Below, in pieces: positions 36,532-44,691 of a stretch of 64,000 nucleotides of DNA. The stretch's first letter is position 1, and each line of letters begins with the position of its first letter. The notes under the pieces were generated by a model that saw only the letters and a program-made list of their open reading frames with translations, was not told where the DNA came from and did not search any database. A program made the translations under genes and the position numbers. Source of the DNA: Saprospiraceae bacterium (GTDB taxonomy: Bacteria > Bacteroidota > Bacteroidia > Chitinophagales > Saprospiraceae); NCBI GenBank assembly GCA_022841345.1, contig JALHRR010000004.1, forward strand, positions 1 through 64,000, in the 5' to 3' direction.

Positions 36532-37317
36532 ATGAGCCACAGAATTAAATATATCATGATTCGCCTTGTTCTGTTGAGTATGATCATACTCACCGGTTGG
36601 GTTCTGGTATCTGCTGTGGGAAGGACGATGAAGAGCCGCTCAGAAACCATTCAATACAAGATTAAGGGTTCAGAAACCAACAATGCTATGGTTACTGAGG
36701 AAGATCTGAAAGTGATATTGGATAAAGAGTTCAATGCAATATTAGTGGGAGCTCCAATATCAGATGTAGATATTCAGGCGATTGAAAAACGGATGGAGAA
36801 GGAAGAATTGATTCAGTCAGTTCAGGTATATCTGGATGCGAACAATCAATTGCATATTGAAGTAGAGCCGATGATCGCAGCTTTGAGGATAATGGATGAC
36901 AAAGGAAGAAATTATTATCTGGACCCGACAGGGGTTCGTTTTCCTGTTTCAAAGCATTATACTCCCAGGGTGCCGGTTGTTACAGGACAATTACCTGTGT
37001 ATGAAAAGCCGGTAATGGAAGAGAAAGAAGGCAATATTCTGAAGGAGGTATTTGAATTGTCTTCCCTATTGAGAAATGACGAATTCTTATCTGCATTGAT
37101 TGAGCAAATTCATGTAGATGAAAATAATAAAATCATCCTTGTGCCCAAAGTAGGCGATCATGTGATCAAATATGGCAGACACAATGAAGATGGATTGGAG
37201 AGATTGGACAATCTGAAAGTTTTTTACAAAGAAGGGATGCCTTACGAAGGGTGGAACAAGTACGAAGCGATCAGTATAGAATATAAGGGCCAGGTGGTTT
37301 GTACTCATAAAGAGTAG
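36532..37317 (+). CDS. ftsQ: Cell division protein FtsQ
   Basis: A 261-residue bitopic protein: basic cytosolic start, one TM helix (about 8-27) and a periplasmic part with a POTRA-like domain (about 35-110, including IQSVQVYLDANNQLHIEVEP) and a beta domain. Position between murC and ftsA, size and topology match FtsQ/DivIB. It links early and late divisome proteins. Confidence 0.9.
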   Translation: MSHRIKYIMIRLVLLSMIILTGWVLVSAVGRTMKSRSETIQYKIKGSETNNAMVTEEDLKVILDKEFNAILVGAPISDVDIQAIEKRMEKEELIQSVQVYLDANNQLHIEVEPMIAALRIMDDKGRNYYLDPTGVRFPVSKHYTPRVPVVTGQLPVYEKPVMEEKEGNILKEVFELSSLLRNDEFLSALIEQIHVDENNKIILVPKVGDHVIKYGRHNEDGLERLDNLKVFYKEGMPYEGWNKYEAISIEYKGQVVCTHKE

Positions 37318-37375
37318 TTGCTTTCCGGGTCTCAAGTTGGTGTAAGAAAACTATTTGATAACTATTAATCAGGTT

Positions 37376-38893
37376 ATGATGGAAAGCAACAGTCATCAGG
37401 CTAATCCGGTAGTGGTAGCTGTGGATATTGGTACTACCAAGGTATGTGCCATAGCAGGTCGCCGCAACGAATACGGAAAAATTGAGATATTGGCACTCAG
37501 TAAGGTCGAGTCAGAGGGAGTCACAAGAGGTGTGGTCGCAAATATTGAAAAAACAGTAAAAGCGATTTCCGAAGCGATCGAAAATATCGAGAAAAAGCTC
37601 CGTGCCAAAGTAAATACAGTCCATGTTGGCATTGCCGGCCAACACATCAAAAGCATCCAGCACAGGGGCATTCTTATGCGTGAAAATGCGCATTCAGAAA
37701 TTGATGACAACGACATTAAAAAACTTATTCGTGATATGCACCGCCTGGTACTTCCTCCGGGCGACAAGATCATTCACGTTGTTCCTCAGGAATATACAGT
37801 GGATAATGAACCGGGAATTATCGATCCGATCGGTATGTCAGGGGTTCGTCTTGAAGCAAATTTCCATATCATAACAGGTCAGGATACAGCATCCAGTAAT
37901 CTGAAGCGTTGTTTCGAAAGGGTCAATCTCAATGTTGCAGATCTTACACTGGAGCCAATAGCTTCTTCTCATGCTGTTTTGACTGATGAAGAGCGCGAGG
38001 CAGGAGTAGCCCTGATTGATATAGGAGGTGGCACGACTGATCTTACAATTTTCCATGATGGTATTCTTCGTCATGCTGCAGTTATTCCTTTTGGAGGAAA
38101 TGTAGTGACCAAGGATATCAAGGAAGGATGTACTGTCATGCAACAGCAAGCTGAAAAACTTAAGATTAAGTTTGGTTGCGCACTTGCTGATGAAGTTACT
38201 GATAATAGAATCATTACGATCCCGGGATTCAAGGGTAGAGATAATAAGGAGATTTCTGAAAAAAATCTGGCATTGATCATTCAGGCCAGAGTGGAAGAAA
38301 TCATGGATTATGCGCTGAGTGAAATCAGAAGATCTGGTTATGAGAATAAGCTGATCGGTGGTCTGGTATTGACAGGTGGCGGATCTTTATTGAAGCATCT
38401 GGATTTATTGGCAGAATACCATACAGGCATTCAGTCCCGCATTGGTCACCCAATAGAGCATTTGGCACATGGTTATGCACCACAACTTTCAAGTCCTATC
38501 TATTCGACTGCTATCGGTTTGTTGATCAATGGTCTGGACAATGCAGAAGAAACTGAAATCGAGCTCTGGGAGGCCCCTCCCGAAGAAAAAATAATTAAAC
38601 CAGCAAATTTCCAGAAGGAAAAGGAAAAACCGAAGGAAATTCAATCTCCTTCTACTGGTTCTTCCTGGAATTTTTTCTCTAAAAAATCAACGCCAAAAGC
38701 AGAGAAACCTGCTCCGGTAATCAGAGAGAAAGAATTGGTCAAAGTAGAAGAATTTGCAAAGCCTGAAATCAAGAACAAGGTAGTTAAATCACCAAAGGGA
38801 CAACAGGTAAGCACTGCTTCAAAATTCTTTGACAAACTATATAAGAGTACAAAGGAGTGGTTGGAAGCTTCACCGGATAATGATTTCAGATAA
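37376..38893 (+). CDS. ftsA: Cell division protein FtsA
   Basis: A 505-residue actin-fold protein. Phosphate-1 VAVDIGTTKVCAIAG, the 1C insert (about 90-165), phosphate-2 ALIDIGGGTTDLTIF and adenosine loop LTGGGSLLKHL are visible. Its C-terminal region (from about 420) is a Lys/Pro/Glu-rich tail of about 80 residues before an end that includes an amphipathic FFDKLYKSTKEWLEASP, likely the membrane-binding helix. It tethers FtsZ to the membrane. The frame reaches TTG 37355, but ATG 37376 is chosen. Confidence 0.94.
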   Translation: MMESNSHQANPVVVAVDIGTTKVCAIAGRRNEYGKIEILALSKVESEGVTRGVVANIEKTVKAISEAIENIEKKLRAKVNTVHVGIAGQHIKSIQHRGILMRENAHSEIDDNDIKKLIRDMHRLVLPPGDKIIHVVPQEYTVDNEPGIIDPIGMSGVRLEANFHIITGQDTASSNLKRCFERVNLNVADLTLEPIASSHAVLTDEEREAGVALIDIGGGTTDLTIFHDGILRHAAVIPFGGNVVTKDIKEGCTVMQQQAEKLKIKFGCALADEVTDNRIITIPGFKGRDNKEISEKNLALIIQARVEEIMDYALSEIRRSGYENKLIGGLVLTGGGSLLKHLDLLAEYHTGIQSRIGHPIEHLAHGYAPQLSSPIYSTAIGLLINGLDNAEETEIELWEAPPEEKIIKPANFQKEKEKPKEIQSPSTGSSWNFFSKKSTPKAEKPAPVIREKELVKVEEFAKPEIKNKVVKSPKGQQVSTASKFFDKLYKSTKEWLEASPDNDFR

Positions 38894-38959
38894 ATATTAA
38901 TAAACCAACGAATTAGGACAAGGAAACTATCCATTAGATTACTACAAATTGAACGCCAT

Positions 38960-40492
38960 ATGGAATTTGAACTACCAAGAAACGAACGCTCTATCATCAA
39001 AGTAATTGGTGTAGGAGGCGGTGGAAGCAATGCAGTTACCCACATGTACAAACAGGGTATCGTAGGAGTTGATTTCGCCATTTGTAATACAGATAATCAG
39101 GCGCTGGAATTGAGTCCGGTACCTACCAAAATACAATTAGGTCCGAGCCTTACTGAGGGCAGGGGAGCAGGGTCCAAGCCGGAAGTGGGAAAGAATGCTT
39201 GCATAGAATCTATTGATGATATCACTTCTTTTCTTCAGGACAATACCAAAATGTTGTTTGTGACTGCTGGCATGGGCGGTGGGACCGGCACAGGTGCAGG
39301 TCCAATCATTGCGCAGCTTGCCAGAGAAATGGGTATTTTGACTGTCGGGATTGTTACCCTTCCGTTTACGTTCGAAGGTCGCAGAAGAGGTGGACATGCT
39401 ATCGAAGGTCTCGAAGAAATGAGAGATAGTGTGGATGCACTGATCATCATTTCCAATGATAAACTTCGTGAGATGCATGGTAATCTGGCACTTTCTGATG
39501 CTTTCTCACAGGCTGATGATGTATTAACTACCGCTGCTAAAGGTATAGCAGAAATCATCACGGTCCCTGGTTATGTAAACGTGGATTTTGAAGATGTCAA
39601 TACTGTAATGCGCAATAGCGGTGTGGCCATTATGGGTACAGCCCTTGCAGAAGGTACTGACCGTGCCAGAAAAGCTGTTGAAGTGGCACTAAATTCATCA
39701 TTATTGAAAGACAATGACATCAGGGGTGCAAAATATATCCTTCTTAATATTACTTCGGGCAATAAGGAAGTGACCATGGATGAAATCGGTCAGATCACTG
39801 AATATGTTCAGGATGCTGCCGGTCATGGAACTGATCTTATCTGGGGTAACTGTAATGACGAAACATTGGGAGATAAATTAAGCGTCACTATTATCGCTAC
39901 CGGTTTTGAATCAAAAATGCTATTCGAAACAGACCTGGAGAACAAAGTGGTTGAAATGAACAAGCCTGCAGCTGAAATCAAAATTTCTCCGGTAGAAGTT
40001 ACTTCTCCAATGATTGAAAATGTCATCAAAGAAGTAATCGCAATTGCAGCCCAGGAAAATGTGGAGCTGGAAAATAAAAAAATGGAATCTGTCAATAAAA
40101 CTCCGTTTGATATAAGAGTGACTGAATCTGAGGCAAACAGATCACATGTGTTTGATGCAAAAGAGCAACCGGGTATTGAAAAATATACCAGCACTCAGAG
40201 TCCGCATGAAGAACCATTTGCCTCGAATCCCAAACAGGATAGATTATCAGCTTTCAGAGAGCAGAAGGAAAGAGAACGTCGTGAGTATTTGAGACAATTG
40301 AGCAACAAACTCAATAACCCTCAATCAATACTTGACCTTGAAAGGGAGCCTGCTTATCTCAGAAAGAAGGTGGTTTTAGAAGAAGTTGTGGATTCTGCGG
40401 ATCATAAAATCTCCAGAATGAGCTACAACCCTGAAGAAGATCAACCATTCAAAAGTAACGGCAATCAGTATCTGCACGATAATGCAGATTAA
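38960..40492 (+). CDS. ftsZ: Cell division GTPase FtsZ
   Basis: A 510-residue FtsZ. GTP-binding GGGGSNAV (about 18-25), tubulin signature GGGTGTGAGP (106-115), T7 and synergy regions in the core (to about 320). The C-terminal part is an extended linker of about 130-190 residues, rich in Glu and Lys, longer than in E. coli. A conserved tail motif was not obvious. It forms the Z ring. It is last in the dcw cluster; the next plus-strand gene is about 1 kb away. Confidence 0.95.
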   Translation: MEFELPRNERSIIKVIGVGGGGSNAVTHMYKQGIVGVDFAICNTDNQALELSPVPTKIQLGPSLTEGRGAGSKPEVGKNACIESIDDITSFLQDNTKMLFVTAGMGGGTGTGAGPIIAQLAREMGILTVGIVTLPFTFEGRRRGGHAIEGLEEMRDSVDALIIISNDKLREMHGNLALSDAFSQADDVLTTAAKGIAEIITVPGYVNVDFEDVNTVMRNSGVAIMGTALAEGTDRARKAVEVALNSSLLKDNDIRGAKYILLNITSGNKEVTMDEIGQITEYVQDAAGHGTDLIWGNCNDETLGDKLSVTIIATGFESKMLFETDLENKVVEMNKPAAEIKISPVEVTSPMIENVIKEVIAIAAQENVELENKKMESVNKTPFDIRVTESEANRSHVFDAKEQPGIEKYTSTQSPHEEPFASNPKQDRLSAFREQKERERREYLRQLSNKLNNPQSILDLEREPAYLRKKVVLEEVVDSADHKISRMSYNPEEDQPFKSNGNQYLHDNAD

Positions 40493-40568
40493 ATAAGGGT
40501 TCTCGCAGTCAGGGAAAGGGGGTTTTTGTAGAATAACATATGGTAAATTTTAAAGATATATAAGATCT

Positions 40569-40876
40569 CGTCTATTTTCTTGAGTTAGGTTTATTGTTCA
40601 TGGGGTACGGAAGCGCCCGGCCAAAGTCCCCATTTTTAAAGATCATACTTCCGGCTGGTTACCGGATAACAGATATAAAAGAGCGTCTATTTTTCTTGAG
40701 TTAGGTTATTGTTCATGGGGTACGGAAGCGCCCGGCTGAAGTCCCCATTTTTAAAGATCAAAATTCCGGCTGGTTACCGGATAACAGATATAAAAGAGCG
40801 TCTATTTTCTTGAGTTAGGTTATTGTTCATGGGGTACGGAAGCGCCCGGCTGAAGTCCCCATTTTTAAAGATCATT
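40569..40876. repeat. Three tandem 115-bp repeats downstream of ftsZ
   Basis: Near-identical units begin at 40569, 40684 and 40799, exactly 115 bases apart; the third breaks off after about 77 bases. Each holds CTTGAGTTAGG, a ATGGGGTACGGAAGCGCCCGG core and CCCCATTTTTAAAGATCA, and, in the complete units, CCGGCTGGTTACCGGATAAC, which can pair (CCGG/CCGG). Differences are few (CCAAAG/CTGAAG and ATACTT/AAATTC). No open frame of note runs through them. Confidence 0.85.
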
Positions 40877-41450
40877 ATCCCTGTTTCTTGCGGATAAAAA
40901 TATCTCTCATAATAATGTTTTTAGTCTTGGGGAATGAGGCAAATGGCCGACATTCCCTTTTTTTGTGGGTGTAATTTTCTTGAGCTGCCCGACGAATATT
41001 GTGTAGACCGTTCATCATAAAACAAAAAAATCCGAAGATTGACTTCGGATTCTCTGCGGGATTAGCTACCGTGGTATGAAGGCACTGATCCACTTTTTTG
41101 AATTAAGTTATTGTTCACCTCCACCTGCGCCCGTAGGTGGTAATTTGATAAAAAGCAAATAGCATGCCAAACCATTTCAGCGAGATCTGATCTTTGCATT
41201 TGTTTGATTTATCCTGGTTTGATGAGCCAATTTTCCGGCCCGATTCGTATATCAAACTGGTTCCAAAGTTGAAAATTGATTATTATTTGGGACTGATTGG
41301 AGGGTGAAAATCAGTGTTTAAAGCCCAAAAAATCGCTATTTTAAAGGTGTTCTAAAGGATATATAAATATCAAATAAACTTCTATAATAAGTTCAGCAAT
41401 AAAAAATTGAAACTTCGACCATATTTTTTAATCAACTAAAACCAAAAACC
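40877..41450. other. Spacer with remnant-like sequence
   Basis: No gene is supported. A partial echo of the 115-bp unit (TTGAATTAAGTTATTGTTCA at 41098-41117) suggests a decayed repeat edge. An intrinsic terminator lies at 41022-41051. The leader of the next small gene follows from about 41390. Confidence 0.5.
41022..41051 (-). terminator. Intrinsic terminator (minus strand)
   Basis: AATCCGAAG-ATTGA-CTTCGGATT with an A-run on its left: on the minus strand this is a 9-bp stem followed by a long U-run. No minus-strand gene is seen just upstream, so it may end a small RNA or be left from a lost gene. Confidence 0.7.
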
Positions 41451-41606
41451 ATGGGAAATCTATTGTATTTAATCGCAGTCATTCTGATTATTGCCTGGTT
41501 GATAGGCTTTGTAGGGTATAGTGCTGGTGGAATTATTCACATTCTTTTAGTAATTGCAGTTATAGCCATTGTTTTAAGAATTATTCAGGGCAGGAACCCA
41601 GTTTAG
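41451..41606 (+). CDS. lmo0937-family small membrane protein, 51 aa
   Basis: A small frame from ATG 41451 to TAG 41604 encodes MGNLLYLIAVILIIAWLIGF and continues with GYSAGGIIHILLVIAVIAIV before a basic RIIQGRNPV end. This matches the short hydrophobic lmo0937 family: two membrane segments joined by a GG-turn. Function is unknown; members are often induced by envelope or osmotic stress. It is followed 154 bases later by another small membrane protein gene, probably in the same transcript. Confidence 0.8.
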   Translation: MGNLLYLIAVILIIAWLIGFVGYSAGGIIHILLVIAVIAIVLRIIQGRNPV

Positions 41607-41760
41607 GATACTAATTTTCTAAGTATCCCAACCCAAAAACAACTAAGATATAAGGCGTTTGCTGTGATGTTAATGACAGCATTCGCCCATATCACCCTCT
41701 GTGGCGCAAGTTTCAATTGAATTTCAACAAATTAATGTTTACAATAAAACTAACTATACT

Positions 41761-42084
41761 ATGAAAAAGATCGCAATATTATTTATTGCATGTAGCAGTA
41801 TGATTTTAAGCTTCACTGCGACAGCTTCAGGAAGTCCGGGAAAAGATCCAATTACGGCTAATAATTCTGTTCCCATCGATTCAGCAGCTCAGATAAAAGT
41901 ATTGGAGGAGCGATTAACTGAAATCAAAGAGATGGATAAATCTGCACTCAGCAGATCAGAAAAGAAAGAATTGAAAAGCGAGGTGAAAGAAATTAAAAAA
42001 GAGATGAAAGCATTAAGCGGAGGAGTTTATATCTCTGCAGGAGCATTGATTGTAATTCTTATTTTATTGATCATTCTATTATAG
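41761..42084 (+). CDS. Small exported/coiled-coil membrane protein, 107 aa
   Basis: The frame opens at 41701, but ATG 41761 gives the signal sequence MKKIAILFIACSSMILSF. A charged coiled-coil follows (about 42-80, KVLEERLTEIKEMDKSALSR and KKELKSEVKEIKKEMKAL), then a C-terminal membrane helix (about 87-107, YISAGALIVILILLIILL). It probably has both ends in the inner membrane with a periplasmic helix. Genes with this layout often accompany lmo0937-type proteins in Bacteroidota. Function unknown. Confidence 0.7.
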   Translation: MKKIAILFIACSSMILSFTATASGSPGKDPITANNSVPIDSAAQIKVLEERLTEIKEMDKSALSRSEKKELKSEVKEIKKEMKALSGGVYISAGALIVILILLIILL

Positions 42085-42169
42085 TTTAAATCTCCGTCGC
42101 ATTCAACGATAAAAAAATTTTATTTTAAAAGCTCTTTTTAAAAAGAGCAAAGCAGCAAATAAAATAAAT

Positions 42170-42202
42170 AAGGGCTCTGATGTTTCAGGGCCCTTTTATT
42201 TT
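42170..42202 (+). terminator. Bidirectional terminator
   Basis: AAGGGCTCTGA (42170-42180 on the left arm, with one mismatch), loop TGTT and TCAGGGCCCTT then TTATTTT. It lies between the small membrane protein and the convergent saccharopine-dehydrogenase-like gene. A second palindrome, GCTCTTTTTAAAAAGAGC, is at 42130-42147. Confidence 0.8.
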
Positions 42203-42209
42203 GGTTTGA

Positions 42210-43271
42210 TTACAAATTCTCAAAATCAGTGCCACAAATATCCCTTGTAAGATGCATTCCATATGCTCCGGATGGAGTAGTATAGCCGATTTTCAACTTT
42301 CCATCCAATACTTTTTGAATGATAAACAGGGCACTGATCGCAGTAAAAGTATATGCCTCCGGTACTGCATATCTTGCCTGTTTTTCAATTCCATTTTCAT
42401 TCCACACTTTACCCCAAACCAGTGATCTTCCAGATTTTCTTTCTTCATCAGATGGACCGGCAGGAAGCCTGTTTATATAAAATTTTGCCAGCCGCTTTAC
42501 TAATTTGCTGCTCAGCATGGAGCTGAAATACTTCTGCATGAATTGGCTGGTCCGAAACAATGCAGGCTTGGTGGCCATAAATGTTTCCACATTAGGGATA
42601 CCTGTACTGTGGAAAGCTGTCGAAACATCTCCCCATGGGATGCTCATACAAAATCGGGTTTTACCGGATTTAAATGGCACATTTATGTTGTTATTTCCTG
42701 TCGGAACTCCAATAATCTTTCCATTCTTTCTCATGGCGCCCGGACTGCCAAGGTTTTCTGCCATTGTGTTTGCAGTCCCATGTGAAATCCTGCCACCATC
42801 CATCGCAAATGCAAGTTGCAAATGAGTCGCATCCGGCAATTGACTATACAGGTATTGAGCCATGCAATCGGTAGGTACAACATCAAACCCTACCCCCGGC
42901 AACAACATAATTTCTGCCTTGAGCGCTGCAGTATGTAAGCTTGCCGCTATTTCAAAAACTTCTATTTCACCTGTTATATCAGTATAGTGTACTTTTTCCG
43001 CAATACATGCTTTCATCATTTGCTTAGCGGTATACTTGAATGGCCCGGCAGCATGCAGGATCACTTGAAATGGCCGGATATTTTCACAAATTGTTTCGTG
43101 ATTATTGAGGCCAAAAACCAGATAATCAAATCCTAATTCCGTAGAGAGCTTTTTTAGTTTTAACTCAGACCGGCCTGCCAGTACAATGGCAATATTTTTC
43201 TCTCTGGCAAAACGGGCGATTAGTGTGCCTGTATATCCTGTGGCTCCGTATAGTAGACATTTATTTTTCAT
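42210..43271 (-). CDS. Saccharopine dehydrogenase-like NAD(P)-binding protein
   Basis: A 353-residue oxidoreductase-like protein. The N-terminus has the Rossmann motif YGATGYTGTLIARF (8-21) and LAGRSELKLKKLS, as in saccharopine dehydrogenase/trans-acting enoyl reductase proteins. The rest (YTDITGEIEVFE, LPGVGFDVVPTDCMA) matches the same group. Substrate unknown: members reduce lipids or act on amino-acid derivatives. Stand-alone gene. Confidence 0.85.
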   Translation of the reverse strand: MKNKCLLYGATGYTGTLIARFAREKNIAIVLAGRSELKLKKLSTELGFDYLVFGLNNHETICENIRPFQVILHAAGPFKYTAKQMMKACIAEKVHYTDITGEIEVFEIAASLHTAALKAEIMLLPGVGFDVVPTDCMAQYLYSQLPDATHLQLAFAMDGGRISHGTANTMAENLGSPGAMRKNGKIIGVPTGNNNINVPFKSGKTRFCMSIPWGDVSTAFHSTGIPNVETFMATKPALFRTSQFMQKYFSSMLSSKLVKRLAKFYINRLPAGPSDEERKSGRSLVWGKVWNENGIEKQARYAVPEAYTFTAISALFIIQKVLDGKLKIGYTTPSGAYGMHLTRDICGTDFENL

Positions 43272-43346
43272 GAATGTAATGTAGGAAATTTAACTCAGTT
43301 TATGTCCGGGTAATTATGATGAAATGAACTGGGGATTGAACCCGAA

Positions 43347-43733
43347 TTAAAGGATTATCAATTCTGCGACATTCCCCCTCTCTCCATACACAATTGCCTT
43401 TTGCTCAAATTCCATCGCTAATTCTCTTGCGTCTTTACGACTGATATTCAGAATCAAAAAACTCCTTTCCGGAATCCACTTTCCGGAAGGATCGCGGCCT
43501 TCACCATGCAAGTATCGATATTCTTTGATTTTAGACTCCAGGTCTTTATTCCGGCTTTTATTTTCCTCCGGACTCAATACCACTGACATAGGATTATAGG
43601 CGGTGATGAATGCCCAGCACGATGCATTCTCTTTCTCCAGGTACTCGTCAAGTTCGGGTGACACTCGTCCGATCAGAATAGGGTTTTCTAAAATATCTGC
43701 GTGATAAAGGGCTTTCAGGTAGGCAGCGCTCAT
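43347..43733 (-). CDS. DUF3293 domain protein
   Basis: A 128-residue protein. SCWAFITAYNPMS (about 38-50), YRYLHGEGRDPSGKWIPERS (about 73-92) and FLILNISRKDARELAMEFEQ match the DUF3293 family of small cytosolic proteins without known activity. It is encoded just upstream of the saccharopine-dehydrogenase-like gene on the same strand, with a 75-base gap. Confidence 0.75.
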   Translation of the reverse strand: MSAAYLKALYHADILENPILIGRVSPELDEYLEKENASCWAFITAYNPMSVVLSPEENKSRNKDLESKIKEYRYLHGEGRDPSGKWIPERSFLILNISRKDARELAMEFEQKAIVYGERGNVAELIIL

Positions 43734-43857
43734 GACATTTCTTTATTCCCGAAAGTAATGAATACTGATTGCTTATCATCTTTTTCCCATGGTGTTAATT
43801 CATATCATTGTTTAAAAGAAAAATTATTGATTGCAAAACTTTTTCATTTCGGTTATG

Positions 43858-43887
43858 TTTATCACTTTATTGAAAGTATTACTTTTG
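43858..43887 (+). promoter_or_regulatory. Probable promoter of the TetR-ABC-HlyD operon
   Basis: TACTTTTG at 43880-43887 fits TAnnTTTG. A partial -33 (TTTA, 43858-43861) precedes it by 18 bases. The leader to the ATG at 43972 is about 80 bases. Confidence 0.45.
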
Positions 43888-43971
43888 TAAATAATTGTTA
43901 TGCACACTAAATCAGTACCACTTAATTTAACCTCTGGCTGCCAGATGAGTAGCCAATATTAATGCTGGAAT

Positions 43972-44691
43972 ATGGAAAAATTACTATCACAAATTAAAAT
44001 TGGAGTAAACGAGAAACTTTATTTAAAGGATCCGGACACCAGCGAACTGGGAAAAAAAATACTGGCTCAGGCAATCATTATGATCGAAGAATCGGGTTTG
44101 GAGCAGTTTACATTCAAGAAATTGGCTCAGTCCTTAAACACGACAGAAAGTTCGGTCTACCGATATTTTGAAAATAAAAATAAGCTGCTGCTTTACCTGT
44201 CAAGCTGGTATTGGCTTTGGATGGAAACGGTCATAGTATTTAGCACTGCCAATATTTTTGACCCGGTTGAAAGGCTGAAAAAAATGATTGAGATTTTGAG
44301 CAGAAGAGAGTGGCATAATGTAAGTCCGCTGAATCAATTGGATCTAAATGCGCTCAGAAGCATAGTAATTGCAGAGTCTTCCAAGGCATACCTGACCAAA
44401 GAAGTAGATGCTGACAATAAAGCAGGACTATATGAAGGCTTCAAGCAGCTATGCAGAAGGTTTGAAATGCTTCTGCGGGAGATTAATCCCCAATATGCTT
44501 ATCCCAATATGCTGGCCTCTACAATTGTAGAAGGTGTCTTTCATCAGCAATTTCTGGCTGCCCATATTCCTGTACTCAGCAATGCCGACAAAGGTGAATT
44601 TTTTGTACAGGACTTCTTTACACAATTATCAATAATAGCATTAAATCAAACAGTTCATCCCAATGGTAACCACGACCGCAGAAAAGCTTAA
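43972..44691 (+). CDS. TetR-family transcriptional regulator
   Basis: A 239-residue TetR-like regulator. The N-terminal helix-turn-helix (about 25-75) shows MIEESGLEQFTFKKLAQSLN then TTESSVYRYFENKNKLLLYL. The C-terminal part is long and helical. Its last 29 bases overlap the ABC exporter gene, so the two are translated together, and it likely controls this export operon. A structural rather than repressive role is less likely. Confidence 0.88.
   Translation: MEKLLSQIKIGVNEKLYLKDPDTSELGKKILAQAIIMIEESGLEQFTFKKLAQSLNTTESSVYRYFENKNKLLLYLSSWYWLWMETVIVFSTANIFDPVERLKKMIEILSRREWHNVSPLNQLDLNALRSIVIAESSKAYLTKEVDADNKAGLYEGFKQLCRRFEMLLREINPQYAYPNMLASTIVEGVFHQQFLAAHIPVLSNADKGEFFVQDFFTQLSIIALNQTVHPNGNHDRRKA

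Noticed and set aside
37396-37773. 125-residue frame antisense to ftsA
   Set aside because: Shadow of a strongly conserved gene; composition follows the opposite strand's codons.
40875-41093. Minus-strand 72-residue frame after the 115-bp repeats, considered as a transposase remnant
   Set aside because: It is crossed by a terminator and shows no recognisable transposase motif.
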